A stretch of 64,000 nucleotides of DNA, from positions 1 through 64,000 of the IMG/VR virus record IMGVR_UViG_3300042563_002146. One strand, written 5' to 3'. A program made the translations under genes and the position numbers. The notes below the pieces were generated by a model. That model saw only the letters and a list, made by a program, of their open reading frames with translations. It did no database searches and was not told the origin of the DNA. Below, one piece after another: positions 15,013 to 23,943 of the stretch (position 1 is the stretch's first letter; every line of letters begins with the position of its first letter). Source of the stretch: a virus.

Positions 15013-15723
15013 ATGACAAATAATTTATTACAAATAAAAATAAAACAAAGGTTAAACAAACTTGCATCACTCGATTATGATAATATCGAGTGTTGGCAAG
15101 TTAGTGAGGCGTTTAATAAAGCGCAACTAGAATGGTTTCGTAGACAAATACATGGTCATAATCAAGGTAAAGAAGGTGATGAATCAACAAAAATGAATAT
15201 TGATGATGTTCAGTTAATGATTACAGATACAGGAAATACTTGGGGTTCAACAAAATATCCTTTGTATTATGAATCAAATATATTACCTGCTGATTATTTG
15301 TATTTTAAAAGACTATCTATTGATTGTATTTCAGATTGTTGTCCAGATCCAAGACCAATGATTACGTATCTTGCACAAGTAGGTGATATAGATAATTTAT
15401 TGTCTGATGATTTTAGAAGTCCTAGTGCACAATGGGGAGAAACTATTTGTACTATTTCTAATAACAGAATTAAAATTTATACAAATGGTGAATTTGATTT
15501 AGGAATACCAACATTGTATTATTTTAGAAAACCAGTTGATATTCAATTTATTGGATGTATGAATCCTAGTGATGGTTCAATATCAGCTGTTAATGTTATT
15601 TGCGAATTTAAAGATGACATTGTTGAAATTTTAATTGATGAAGCATGTTCTATTTTAGCTGGTGATATTGAGTCAATGAATCAATATCAAAGAGAAAAAC
15701 AAAACGCAACTTTAAATAATTAA
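15013..15723 (+). CDS. Head-tail connector or ring protein
   Basis: 236 residues. The N-terminal helices (LNKLASLDYDNIECWQVSEA, then FNKAQLEWFRRQIHG), the LPADYLYFKRLSID segment and the C-terminal FKDDIVEILIDEACSILAGD match the pattern of adaptor/ring proteins in crAss-like phages, which join the portal to the tail. It includes a Cys-rich patch (CISDCCPDP). It follows the KKC peptide and precedes the Dps-like gene. The exact ring position is not known from sequence. Confidence 0.6.
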   Translation: MTNNLLQIKIKQRLNKLASLDYDNIECWQVSEAFNKAQLEWFRRQIHGHNQGKEGDESTKMNIDDVQLMITDTGNTWGSTKYPLYYESNILPADYLYFKRLSIDCISDCCPDPRPMITYLAQVGDIDNLLSDDFRSPSAQWGETICTISNNRIKIYTNGEFDLGIPTLYYFRKPVDIQFIGCMNPSDGSISAVNVICEFKDDIVEILIDEACSILAGDIESMNQYQREKQNATLNN

Positions 15724-15728
15724 CAGAT

Positions 15729-16172
15729 ATGGATTTTGCAGGAGATTATAAATCAAACAAATTAAAAAGACCAATAGGTTCTGTTGGTTCTTCACTTGAA
15801 AGTCATACAGCAACTTGTGTAAGTGAGTTAATGAATGCTGCTACAAGTTTTCACAAGTTACATTTAAAAGTAACTGGTTTAGGTTCATTTGCTGCACACA
15901 AAGCATTGAATGAATTATATGATGCATTACCAGGACATGCTGATGATTTGGCAGAAGGATTCCAAGGTGCTGCAGAAAAATTATTAAATTATGAAGATTC
16001 TGCTCCTAGAATTTTGAATTCTGTTGAAGAAGCATTATCTTATATTAGAGATTTATATCAACAAGTAACTTCATTACAAGCAGTTATGCCTTATAGTGAA
16101 ATTGTAAATGATCTTGATATGATCAAAAGTACACTGAATGGTATTAAATATAAATTACTATTCTTAAAATAA
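15729..16172 (+). CDS. Dps/ferritin-like protein
   Basis: 147 residues, the Dps size. The segment FHKLHLKVTGLGSFAAHKAL followed by NELYDALPGHADDLAE matches the Dps B-helix region. The spacing of H45, H57, N61, D72 and E76 is exactly that of the E. coli Dps ferroxidase residues H51, H63, D67, D78 and E82, so four of five ligands are kept and one Asp is Asn. The rest is helical. Dps proteins form dodecamers that oxidise and store iron and bind DNA. Here it lies between a connector-type gene and a major structural gene, so it may instead be a ferritin-fold virion part. Both readings remain open. Confidence 0.6.
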   Translation: MDFAGDYKSNKLKRPIGSVGSSLESHTATCVSELMNAATSFHKLHLKVTGLGSFAAHKALNELYDALPGHADDLAEGFQGAAEKLLNYEDSAPRILNSVEEALSYIRDLYQQVTSLQAVMPYSEIVNDLDMIKSTLNGIKYKLLFLK

Positions 16173-16201
16173 ATTTTATTATTAACTAAATATTTTTAAC
16201 T

Positions 16202-17812
16202 ATGTCTTATTTTCCACATGCATTTCAAAAAATGCTCGTTTCCAGTAGCTTTGTTACTGGTGCTGGAACTGCCACGTCTGCTTTAACAGCTGGACAACTT
16301 GCAGTTGTAGATGCTTCAACAAACAAGTCTCTTGTTTTGTCTGGTGCTATCTCTTACCAAACATCACCTTTAGTGTATCTTGCACAAGGTAGTTTTCACA
16401 CAACAGATAAAGTTGGTCCTTTTCACGGAGGTTATCAAGAATCTGTAAAATCAAAAGGTATCAATCCAAAGTACATTAGTGCTTTTTATGTGTCTGAGCC
16501 AGGTATTCCTGTTCAAGATATTGTAAAAGTTACTGCTACTACTGGATGTAATATTGCTTGCAATTCTACATACAGATTGAGATTAGATATTAAAGGTTCT
16601 CCTGCGTTACGTTTCTTAACTCACAATGCATACTTTACATTAGATGCATATAGTGGATGTTGTGATTCAAGTAACAATAATGTTGATCCTAATGTTCTAT
16701 TGTTAGGATGGGCAGATAGACTTGCTCTTTATCCAACTGTAAAAGATTTTGTACAAGCAAAAGTTTGGAATCAAGTTCTTGTTGCTGGTGTTGCTGCTAC
16801 AGCTACTGCTTCTGCATCTTCTTCTTTAACATTAACTGAAAGAACTGGAGTTCTTGCTGGTGATAGAGTCGTATTTACTCCGACTACTGCTACTTCTGCA
16901 ACTACTTCAACAATTGCTGGTAACTTGTTTACTGTAGGTACTGCAACAAACACAATTTTCTCTGTAGGGCAAATACTTACTGGAACTAATGTAGCTGTTG
17001 GTACAACAATTGTATCTCTTGTTTCTGGTGGTGGTGGAACTGGTTCTACTTTCTTAGTAAATATTTCTCAAACTACTGCTTCAACTACAATTAGTTCTGT
17101 TTCTCCTGTAACTGCTTATGTATCTTCTGCATATGTTGGAGCTACTGGAGCTGGTGCTGTTGCTTTGGTTGCTGCTGCAACAATTCAAACACCAAGTGCT
17201 ACTGCAATTGGTGTTGTAACTACCACTGCTGGTACTGCTGTTCAAGTTTATGATTCAATTAATTCTACAACTTATGTACCATTAACTGGTGCTACTTTGC
17301 CAGATTCAGTTAATTCATTCTTAGAAATTGTTGGTGCTTATGTAGATACTACATTTGGTGATTGTTCATTTTCTCCTAGAGATCACGTTGAATATCAACC
17401 AGTTGAAATCTATGCGTCTGTTACTGATACAGCTGGATTACCATGTATAACTTCTTGTTTTGTTCCTGCTGATGTTCAACAAGCAGTTCAAGGTAGAGGA
17501 TATGGTGAAACTCTTATTAGAGAATTGATTCTTGCTAAAAGATATCAACAAGAACCTTGGCAACAAGATCCACGTTTGAGAGAGGTATTAGATTATAATC
17601 CTTTTGGTGAAATCTCACGTGGTACTAAATATTTTACTTATCACATTTTACATAGTGTTCCTCGTAAAGCAAATCCTTCAGGAATGATGGACAACGATCA
17701 ATACTTAGTAAAAATTGTTACTACTGCAAGAAGTTCTGCATTTGAAACTGCAATTTCTACTTTATTAACAACTGCTGGTAATTATGACACAGCATTCAAA
17801 GTGTTACCATAA
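16202..17812 (+). CDS. Major structural protein with inserted beta module
   Basis: 536 residues. The N-terminal (MSYFPHAFQKMLVSSSFVTG) and C-terminal parts (AKRYQQEPWQQDPRLREVLD, then FTYHILHSVPRKANP) form one conserved-looking body that reads like an abundant virion protein, possibly an auxiliary capsid or tail component. Between residues about 200 and 345 lies a Thr/Ala/Ser-rich insert that contains FSVGQILTGTNVAVGTTIV and FLVNISQTTASTTI, a beta module that I recognise from many phage virion proteins. Codon use is rich in GCT, ACT and C-ending codons, as in the capsid gene. A strong terminator follows. Confidence 0.6.
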   Translation: MSYFPHAFQKMLVSSSFVTGAGTATSALTAGQLAVVDASTNKSLVLSGAISYQTSPLVYLAQGSFHTTDKVGPFHGGYQESVKSKGINPKYISAFYVSEPGIPVQDIVKVTATTGCNIACNSTYRLRLDIKGSPALRFLTHNAYFTLDAYSGCCDSSNNNVDPNVLLLGWADRLALYPTVKDFVQAKVWNQVLVAGVAATATASASSSLTLTERTGVLAGDRVVFTPTTATSATTSTIAGNLFTVGTATNTIFSVGQILTGTNVAVGTTIVSLVSGGGGTGSTFLVNISQTTASTTISSVSPVTAYVSSAYVGATGAGAVALVAAATIQTPSATAIGVVTTTAGTAVQVYDSINSTTYVPLTGATLPDSVNSFLEIVGAYVDTTFGDCSFSPRDHVEYQPVEIYASVTDTAGLPCITSCFVPADVQQAVQGRGYGETLIRELILAKRYQQEPWQQDPRLREVLDYNPFGEISRGTKYFTYHILHSVPRKANPSGMMDNDQYLVKIVTTARSSAFETAISTLLTTAGNYDTAFKVLP

Positions 17813-17836
17813 CACTATAGTATAGTAATCAAAAAT

Positions 17837-17870
17837 GAGGGGAGATTAAAAGTCTCTCCTCTTTTTGTTT
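17837..17870 (+). terminator. Rho-independent terminator
   Basis: GAGGGGAGA (17837-17845) pairs with TCTCTCCTC (17853-17861), nine pairs with one G-T, a 7-nt loop, and is followed by TTTTTGTTTT. This is the strongest terminator of the window and ends the head gene unit. Confidence 0.9.
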
Positions 17871-17887
17871 TATTTAATTTTTTTTCG

Positions 17888-17903
17888 TAAATTCTTATTG
17901 TAA
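17888..17903 (+). promoter_or_regulatory. Recurrent 16-base promoter-region motif, copy 1
   Basis: TAAATTCTTATTGTAA lies after a T-rich run and 22 bases before the next ATG, directly after the strong terminator, where a promoter is required. Nearly the same 16-mer occurs at 25253-25268 and 42837-42852. It is probably part of a promoter core or start region. Confidence 0.45.
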
Positions 17904-17925
17904 TGATATTAATACTAAATTAGTT

Positions 17926-18510
17926 ATGGCAATTAGACATACCCTCGCATTAGATATTCCAGAAACAGCATGTGAAAATATTATAAGAATATTAGACGCA
18001 TCTGTATATGGTTCAGGATTGGCAATTGATTGTCCAAGACTTGACATATATTTACCTGGATTTTCACTTCCGATATATTACTCAACTGATTTAACATCAT
18101 TACCACCAAAAGTTTTAGAACCTGGGTTTATTAAAAATCTTTCTACTGCAGATTTAGGTATTACTGGTAATGATCAACCTATTAGTACTTTTCCTGATGG
18201 ATTATATACTATTAGATATAGTGTTTCACCTAATGATACTGTTTACGTTCAGTACTATCATTTAAGAACAACAACATTAACAAATACATATTATAGAGAA
18301 ATTTGTAAAGTTCAATTACAAGCGTGTGAACCAAATGCAGAACAACATCAAAGATTGCATGATTTAAGATATATTAAAATGTATATCGATGCTGCAAAAG
18401 CAAAAGCAGAATATTGTCATGCACCTGTTCAAGCTGTAGAAATGTATCAATATGCTGAAAGATTGTTAGCAAAGTATTTAACAGGATGTTGTGTTTCATG
18501 TACAAATTAA
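17926..18510 (+). CDS. Conserved tail-region structural protein
   Basis: 194 residues. The N-terminal half is beta-rich (LALDIPETACENIIRILDAS, then CPRLDIYLPGF, FPDGLYTIRYSVSPND); the C-terminal half is a helical pair ending GCCVSCTN. I recall this pattern as a conserved hypothetical in Bacteroidota tailed phages next to fibre genes. First gene after the terminator and promoter motif; followed closely by two small genes. May attach fibres to the virion (inference). Confidence 0.6.
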   Translation: MAIRHTLALDIPETACENIIRILDASVYGSGLAIDCPRLDIYLPGFSLPIYYSTDLTSLPPKVLEPGFIKNLSTADLGITGNDQPISTFPDGLYTIRYSVSPNDTVYVQYYHLRTTTLTNTYYREICKVQLQACEPNAEQHQRLHDLRYIKMYIDAAKAKAEYCHAPVQAVEMYQYAERLLAKYLTGCCVSCTN

Positions 18511-18527
18511 CCAATAAATAATAACCA

Positions 18528-18683
18528 ATGGCAAATTGTAATAACTGTCAAACTGCACTTGGATGTAGTTGTCAACAAAGAAAAGCAACCGATGGAAAAG
18601 TTGTTTGTAATAATTGTTTAGTAAGTTATGAGAATAAACTTGTAGATAAAATGAATTCTGCAAATAGAACTATAAAAAAATAA
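18528..18683 (+). CDS. Small zinc-ribbon-like protein
   Basis: 51 residues. It has CNNC (4-7), CSC (13-15) and CNNC (27-30), a compact Cys arrangement typical of a zinc ribbon, then a helical tail (LVSYENKLVDKMNSANR). A similar tiny Cys protein with 'LGCSCQ' followed by 'ATDGK.VC..C' is recurrent in crAss-like genomes, as I recall. It begins 17 bases after the previous gene and ends two bases before the next. Function unknown. Confidence 0.6.
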   Translation: MANCNNCQTALGCSCQQRKATDGKVVCNNCLVSYENKLVDKMNSANRTIKK

Positions 18684-18685
18684 AA

Positions 18686-18910
18686 ATGGATCCATTAATT
18701 CGTATAAATGAAGTATTTGCACAAACTATTTATGCAAGATACAAACGTAAAAGATATGGTTTAAAAAACTGTTCTGCACTTATTAATGAAGATTTAGCAG
18801 ATGATTTACGTAATTTATTAATACGTGCAAGAGAAATGGAAAATTGTAGTTGTATTATGAGTAACAGTTGTTCATTAGCAAAAATTGAAGAAAAAATAAA
18901 TACACTTTAA
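18686..18910 (+). CDS. Small helical protein, unknown
   Basis: 74 residues, mostly helical and basic (INEVFAQTIYARYKRKRYGL), followed by an acidic helix and a Cys pair (CSCIMSNSC). It ends one base before the fibre gene. Probably translated together with it. No family recognised. Confidence 0.55.
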   Translation: MDPLIRINEVFAQTIYARYKRKRYGLKNCSALINEDLADDLRNLLIRAREMENCSCIMSNSCSLAKIEEKINTL

Positions 18911-18911
18911 A

Positions 18912-20519
18912 ATGGGAGTACCAGTAAATAATCCAGGTTCTAATAGAGAGAACTGTCCTAAAATATCTTCAGCATGTGTTATTTGGCAAGGTCCAAATAT
19001 TCCATGTATTAATTTATGTGCTGGTGATGCTATTGATGAAGTTGTATTTAAACTTGCAACATTATTATGTACTATTTCTGAAGGCATTGTTGATGTATCT
19101 GCATTAGATTTTCAATGCATATTAGACCCAACTTCTCAACAACCAACTAATTTACAAGATTCAATACAATTGATTATTGATTATATTTGTAGTTCTGGAA
19201 ATGCTTCATTTTTAAGAACTGCAAATCCTTTATTAGCAAAATCATTAAGTACATTTTCTACTGGTGATGTATTACCATTACCTCAATGTTTATATTACAC
19301 AGATGAAAATAATGATTTAATTACAGCATTACCACAATCTGAATATATTGTTTATGTAGCTACAAAACTATGTGATTTGACTTTAACTGTAAGTTTACAC
19401 ACAGGAAGTATAAATGCATTAAACACAAGAGTTAATGCATTACAAGCAGCGATAGACGCTATACCACCATCATCATCTACAGATATTTATATTATATCAC
19501 AATGTGCATCAAGTTATGCACCTAATCTAAGAATATTAATTCAAGATGCTTTTACTAATTTAGAAAGAAATTATTGTAATCTTCTTTCAACTTTAGGTAC
19601 AACAGATTCAATTATCAATGGTGTTAATAGACAAATTCCAAACTTATCTAATTTACCACAACTTGTAAATACTAATTTATATATGCGACAAATTCCAGGA
19701 TGGATTCCAAATCCAAATGGAATAGGTAATAGTTTAGCAAATCTTTGGTTGACAGTAAATGATATAAGAACAAGATTACAAATTTATATTAATGAAATTG
19801 TAACAATACCTTGTATTTTAGCTTTACCAGAAAATCTTGAAATAACAACAATTGCCTCATTGTATTCTACATTAGTATTTGATAGTCCAAATTTAGGTGG
19901 AATAGAAAGACCTTTGTCATATCAAGTTGAAGTTTATGATCTTACAGATACACTTTTTACAAATCCATTATTTTCAACAATTATTGTCGAAACTAATTTT
20001 CAAAAAACTGTAAACATTATTAGTGGTAATTTAGTACCAAATGTAGATTATAGAATTAATGTAGTATCAATTTATACATGTGGAACATCTAACCCTTCTT
20101 TTATAATATCTAAATTATTAACATTAGATAATTTATATACAGTTGTTGTAGGTTATAGTGATACTACATCAATTATGTTGTGTGATGGAAAAGATGAATT
20201 TTCTTTAATTACTAGCGATTTAACTTTAACTCTTGTAACAATATCAGGTGGAATTCCTGTAAAAAATCTTGATGCAGAACCTATTATAGTAAAAGTTAGA
20301 TTCCAAACATTAAGTTGTGGAAGTGTTGAACCTATTACGCAAGATGTAGATTTAGAAATTTTATTTAATACTGATTCTGTAACATATTCATTTGTAAAAG
20401 AACAAGGAATAATTTGTAATAATGGAACTTGTGGTTTAAGTGTAACATCATTATCTTGTGGTGTAAGTATTTCGCAACAACTTATTGAATTTACTGGTGA
20501 TTTATTACCTTGTGTATAA
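18912..20519 (+). CDS. Tail fibre protein with shared anchor and Fn3-like region
   Basis: 535 residues. Residues about 15-53 form the fibre anchor shared with the genes at 20542 and 22042 (ACVIWQGPNIPCINLC, then GDAIDEVVFKLATLLC). The next part is helical with coiled-coil character (about 160-280). From about 310 on, beta-rich segments resemble fibronectin type III domains (PLSYQVEVYDL, NVDYRINVVSIYTCG), and the C-terminus is Cys-rich. Probably attached to the virion through the anchor and exposed to the host surface. The family is the Cys-rich fibre set of crAss-like phages; which receptor it meets is unknown. Confidence 0.6.
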   Translation: MGVPVNNPGSNRENCPKISSACVIWQGPNIPCINLCAGDAIDEVVFKLATLLCTISEGIVDVSALDFQCILDPTSQQPTNLQDSIQLIIDYICSSGNASFLRTANPLLAKSLSTFSTGDVLPLPQCLYYTDENNDLITALPQSEYIVYVATKLCDLTLTVSLHTGSINALNTRVNALQAAIDAIPPSSSTDIYIISQCASSYAPNLRILIQDAFTNLERNYCNLLSTLGTTDSIINGVNRQIPNLSNLPQLVNTNLYMRQIPGWIPNPNGIGNSLANLWLTVNDIRTRLQIYINEIVTIPCILALPENLEITTIASLYSTLVFDSPNLGGIERPLSYQVEVYDLTDTLFTNPLFSTIIVETNFQKTVNIISGNLVPNVDYRINVVSIYTCGTSNPSFIISKLLTLDNLYTVVVGYSDTTSIMLCDGKDEFSLITSDLTLTLVTISGGIPVKNLDAEPIIVKVRFQTLSCGSVEPITQDVDLEILFNTDSVTYSFVKEQGIICNNGTCGLSVTSLSCGVSISQQLIEFTGDLLPCV

Positions 20520-20541
20520 TAATTAAATAAAAAATAATATC

Positions 20542-21366
20542 ATGGCTTGTACAGATCCAAATTGTAATACCGCATGTAACTGTAATCAGTGTTGTCCACC
20601 AACTCCACCTCCAGTACCACCAACCCCTCCTGTATGTATAGGAACACAATGTGAAGAAGTTTACGATGCAGCATGTGTTAATTACTCTGGTCCTGCAATA
20701 GAATGTATGGGCATTACTGTAGGATTATCTTTAAATAACATTATTCAATTGTTTGCTGCAAAACTTTGTGATTGTTGCAGTACTGTAAAATGTATAAACC
20801 CAATTGAATACTTTTTTACAAGAGTAGCATTTTGGTATAATATTAAAAAAGCTGAGACTCCTGCATATAAAGTAGCAGATGCGTATGAACTTATTACAAA
20901 AGAAGGAGGTTTAACTTTAAAAAAATGTGATTATTGTTGTCCAGATGGATCATTTTACGGATTAATATTAAACAATGCTACATTAATAGATGATTTGACA
21001 AATTATAATAATGGTGTTTTAATACCTATTTCTGAACCATGCACTAATTGTCAAACAAATTATAATGAATGTGCAACAACATTTTTAACATTATTTGATC
21101 CAACATTAAATGGCACTGCTGTACCTCCAATTACATCTTTAAATATTTCTGAATTTGCTGGATTTAATGGTGAATCTGGATTGTGTACATTAAATACTGT
21201 TTTACCAAACTTGTTTACATATAATGAAATAACGTCTCTTATGCAAAATATAAAAAAAGATGGTTTTATAATTACATGTGATTCTGAAAATGGAAATCTT
21301 TGGATGGGTTCATTAGCTAGTTATGGAAGTTATATTTGTAATATGAGTAATGAATGTTTAACTTAA
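20542..21366 (+). CDS. Fibre/adhesin with anchor and head domain
   Basis: 274 residues. The first 35 are Cys- and Pro-rich (CCPPTPPPVPPTPPVC). The anchor follows at about 40-78 (ACVNYSGPAIECMGITVG). The remaining 190 residues are a head domain with CCPDGSFYGLIL, NYNECATTF, GFNGESGLCTLN and DGFIITCDSENGNLWMG. The gene after it (21382) carries a second version of this head without an anchor. Likely a host-recognition protein at the tail or capsid surface. Confidence 0.6.
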   Translation: MACTDPNCNTACNCNQCCPPTPPPVPPTPPVCIGTQCEEVYDAACVNYSGPAIECMGITVGLSLNNIIQLFAAKLCDCCSTVKCINPIEYFFTRVAFWYNIKKAETPAYKVADAYELITKEGGLTLKKCDYCCPDGSFYGLILNNATLIDDLTNYNNGVLIPISEPCTNCQTNYNECATTFLTLFDPTLNGTAVPPITSLNISEFAGFNGESGLCTLNTVLPNLFTYNEITSLMQNIKKDGFIITCDSENGNLWMGSLASYGSYICNMSNECLT

Positions 21367-21381
21367 TTAAATAAAAAAATC

Positions 21382-22029
21382 ATGAGTACATGTATTAATC
21401 CAATTGTAAATTATATAGAACAAATAATTGCAATAAGCGAAAATCAAAGTATATCAATTCCACAAGCATTTGCTGATAATAAATTTTTACCTATTACTGT
21501 GCTTGGAGCATGTGAATTAGGATGTAGTGATTTATATATAATTGCACCTATGCGTTTTAATAATGGTAATAATGCCATTGAACAACTTTATGGTGAATGC
21601 GGTTATGTCTTTAATAATCCTTGTTGTTTTAATTATGAATTGCAATCTTATCAAGATTATCCTTTAATAAATAACATTAGAACTACATTTGGTGAAACAG
21701 AATTATTAACATGTTGTAATAGTTTTAATAAATGTACTGAAGATTATTATGAACTTATAACTGCTGAATATCAGTTTCATCCAAATTATAATTCTGGATA
21801 TTATAAGAAAGGGTTGTTTGAATTTAATACTTTAAATGGTGATTCAGGTTTATGTGATTTATTAGAATTTTTAAAAACATTACCAACATCACCTGTTTTT
21901 CCTGGTGATATATTGCAAGAAGTATTAGATCAATTTTTGTCAGATGGGTTTGTTGCGTATTATGACAGTGCCACCTCAACATTATATGCTGGTACAGTAA
22001 CTGGATTTTGTTTATTCATAAACCCATAA
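21382..22029 (+). CDS. Anchor-less paralogue of the 20542 head domain
   Basis: 215 residues. It begins MSTCINPIVNYIEQI and shares with the C-terminal part of the preceding protein the blocks INPI.Y, SFNKCTEDYYELI versus NYNECATTFLTLF, LNGDSGLCDL versus FNGESGLCTL, and DGFVAYYDSATSTLYAG versus DGFIITCDSENGNLWMG. It lacks the Pro-rich leader and the anchor. So it is a duplicated and diverged head domain, possibly assembling on the anchored copy. Sixteen bases separate the two genes. Confidence 0.6.
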   Translation: MSTCINPIVNYIEQIIAISENQSISIPQAFADNKFLPITVLGACELGCSDLYIIAPMRFNNGNNAIEQLYGECGYVFNNPCCFNYELQSYQDYPLINNIRTTFGETELLTCCNSFNKCTEDYYELITAEYQFHPNYNSGYYKKGLFEFNTLNGDSGLCDLLEFLKTLPTSPVFPGDILQEVLDQFLSDGFVAYYDSATSTLYAGTVTGFCLFINP

Positions 22030-22041
22030 ATATTTAAAAAT

Positions 22042-23808
22042 ATGTTTCCAAATACACCATGTCCTGATTGTCCACCATGTCCTAGTACAATTACACCTTT
22101 ACCATTACCTGATTTATCAGATATAGTATGTAATAGTACTTATGATTCTACATGCGTAATGTATACTGGGAATGATATTGATTGTATTGGTATTTTAAAT
22201 GGAATGTTTCTTGATCAAGTGTTACAAATTTTAAGTAGTAATGCGTGTACATGTTGTGAAGGATTTCCTTTATTTACATATCAAGCAGCTAGACTAATAA
22301 CAGATACTAAAGGAGGAGCATTAACTTTACAACCAGTATGTGATAATCCAAATGATTTTGCTAATCATCAATTAGTTTATGTTTATAGACCAAATAATGT
22401 GTTTTCAAATACAATATCTATAACTGATACAATATATAAGTATAATAAAATTGATAAATATACAACACCAAATTTATATTATGGAATACAACTATTATCA
22501 AGTACAGAAATAAATACAATAAGACTTGATAATACAGGTGCTATAACTGAAAAATATCTTTGCAACTTTCCAATTTTTGATAAATTTTATATTGGAACAA
22601 ATCAATCAACTAATCCTATTTCTGGAACAGTTGTTTATAAAGATCAGTTAAACAATAATCTAACATATCCAGGTATATATAATAATTTATGTGCATCTGT
22701 GTATAATGCAATATCAATTGTTTCTGAAACAAATGTGATTAGTCCTTGTCCTATTGTAAGTGCTCATGGATATTTTGTTTCAGCAAATACAACAAGTACT
22801 GCTTTTGTAACATATACTGATAGATATAATGTACAACAAACATTGACATTATCAAATTCAAGTTTAACACACCATAAAATTTTTACAATAATTGCAAAAA
22901 GTATTGATGTGCCACCTGTGTATATTGCTAAGATTATTACAACTTATACTACTCATGTTGAAGATCGGTATAATTGTAGAAAATATAAATTTATAAATAA
23001 TCCATCAGGTAAATCATTTTTTTGGGAATATAAAGATCCTACATCAGGATTAATAGTTAGTGGTTCATCTCTTCCTGGCACACCTTATTTAAATGAAAAT
23101 TTTGATTCAGGTGCAATACCAGATACAAGTGATCCTTACACAACAATATGGACATTGCCATCAGGAGTATGGATGATGTTTAATACTGGTTCAGGTGTGT
23201 CAGCAGCTCGTAATTGGGGACCAAGTGCAACTTATTTTACTTCTTCACCAACATCAATTTATGCAAGACGTACTACTGCGCTTACAGTTGGTGAAACTGT
23301 ATCTGTATTTATAGCATCTCCTTTAATTACAATATTACCAAATTCACAATTATCATTTAAAGTTAGAAGAAATGAAGGTGGTGATACTGATACTAAATTA
23401 TTAATAAGAATAGGTTATCCACCTTACCCTCAAGATGATCCTAGTAATTTTCCAGTAATTGTAAAAGAATATATATGCGCTGGTTTAGATGATGGTAATT
23501 TATCATATGATCCAATAACAAATCCTACTGCAACATATTCTACATGGGTAGAAAAAATTGTTGATTTATCATCATATGCTGGACAAACATGTTATCTTGC
23601 TTTTAATAGACAAATGTTTATAGACATATTAGGTACTTCTTTTAGTGGTAGTGGAATTTATATTGATGATATAAAACTGCAAATAAAACCTGCTCTTGGA
23701 CAAATTTTTCCTGCAAAAGATTACTTTACTTATACTCGTGGTGATGGTGATAATTCATTACTTCCTTTATCTAATGATAATGTATTAGATGATGATGGAT
23801 ATTGTTAA
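22042..23808 (+). CDS. Anchored adhesin with cleaved-adhesin-like domain
   Basis: 588 residues. The N-terminus is Cys/Pro-rich and is followed by the anchor at about 30-72 (TCVMYTGNDIDCIGIL). The middle is beta-rich. Residues about 350-555 read like the cleaved-adhesin/MAM jelly-roll domain of Bacteroidota surface proteins: YLNENFDSGAIPD, then LSFKVRRNEGG, YAGQTCYLAF and GIYIDDIKL. Such domains bind glycans or proteins on cell surfaces. The phage probably took it from host-type adhesins and uses it for attachment (inference). A pair of terminator hairpins follows, so it ends the fibre unit. Confidence 0.65.
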   Translation: MFPNTPCPDCPPCPSTITPLPLPDLSDIVCNSTYDSTCVMYTGNDIDCIGILNGMFLDQVLQILSSNACTCCEGFPLFTYQAARLITDTKGGALTLQPVCDNPNDFANHQLVYVYRPNNVFSNTISITDTIYKYNKIDKYTTPNLYYGIQLLSSTEINTIRLDNTGAITEKYLCNFPIFDKFYIGTNQSTNPISGTVVYKDQLNNNLTYPGIYNNLCASVYNAISIVSETNVISPCPIVSAHGYFVSANTTSTAFVTYTDRYNVQQTLTLSNSSLTHHKIFTIIAKSIDVPPVYIAKIITTYTTHVEDRYNCRKYKFINNPSGKSFFWEYKDPTSGLIVSGSSLPGTPYLNENFDSGAIPDTSDPYTTIWTLPSGVWMMFNTGSGVSAARNWGPSATYFTSSPTSIYARRTTALTVGETVSVFIASPLITILPNSQLSFKVRRNEGGDTDTKLLIRIGYPPYPQDDPSNFPVIVKEYICAGLDDGNLSYDPITNPTATYSTWVEKIVDLSSYAGQTCYLAFNRQMFIDILGTSFSGSGIYIDDIKLQIKPALGQIFPAKDYFTYTRGDGDNSLLPLSNDNVLDDDGYC

Positions 23809-23831
23809 ATAATACTTAAATAATATATCAG

Positions 23832-23896
23832 AAATGGTTTGTTGGTTTTCCATTTTTGAGGAACTTCCCTCGTGTAACAACGAGGGTTGTTTTTTA
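23832..23896 (+). terminator. Tandem terminators after the fibre cassette
   Basis: First hairpin: AAATGG 23832-23837 with CCATTT 23850-23855, followed by TT. Second hairpin: CCCTCGT 23867-23873 with ACGAGGG 23880-23886, extended by AAC/GTT, followed by TTTTTT. The second is a good rho-independent terminator. Confidence 0.85.
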
Positions 23897-23911
23897 TAAC
23901 AAAAAAATAAC

Positions 23912-23919
23912 TACATTTG
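23912..23919 (+). promoter_or_regulatory. -7 promoter element before the phosphoesterase gene
   Basis: TACATTTG matches TAnnTTTG, 24 bases before the ATG at 23944 and directly after the terminators. A TTG lies about 21 bases upstream, though inside the terminator T tract. The sequence following it (TTTGTACAAACTCTAAAT) resembles the region at 42833. Confidence 0.6.
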
Positions 23920-23943
23920 TACAAACTCTAAATAACTAATAAT

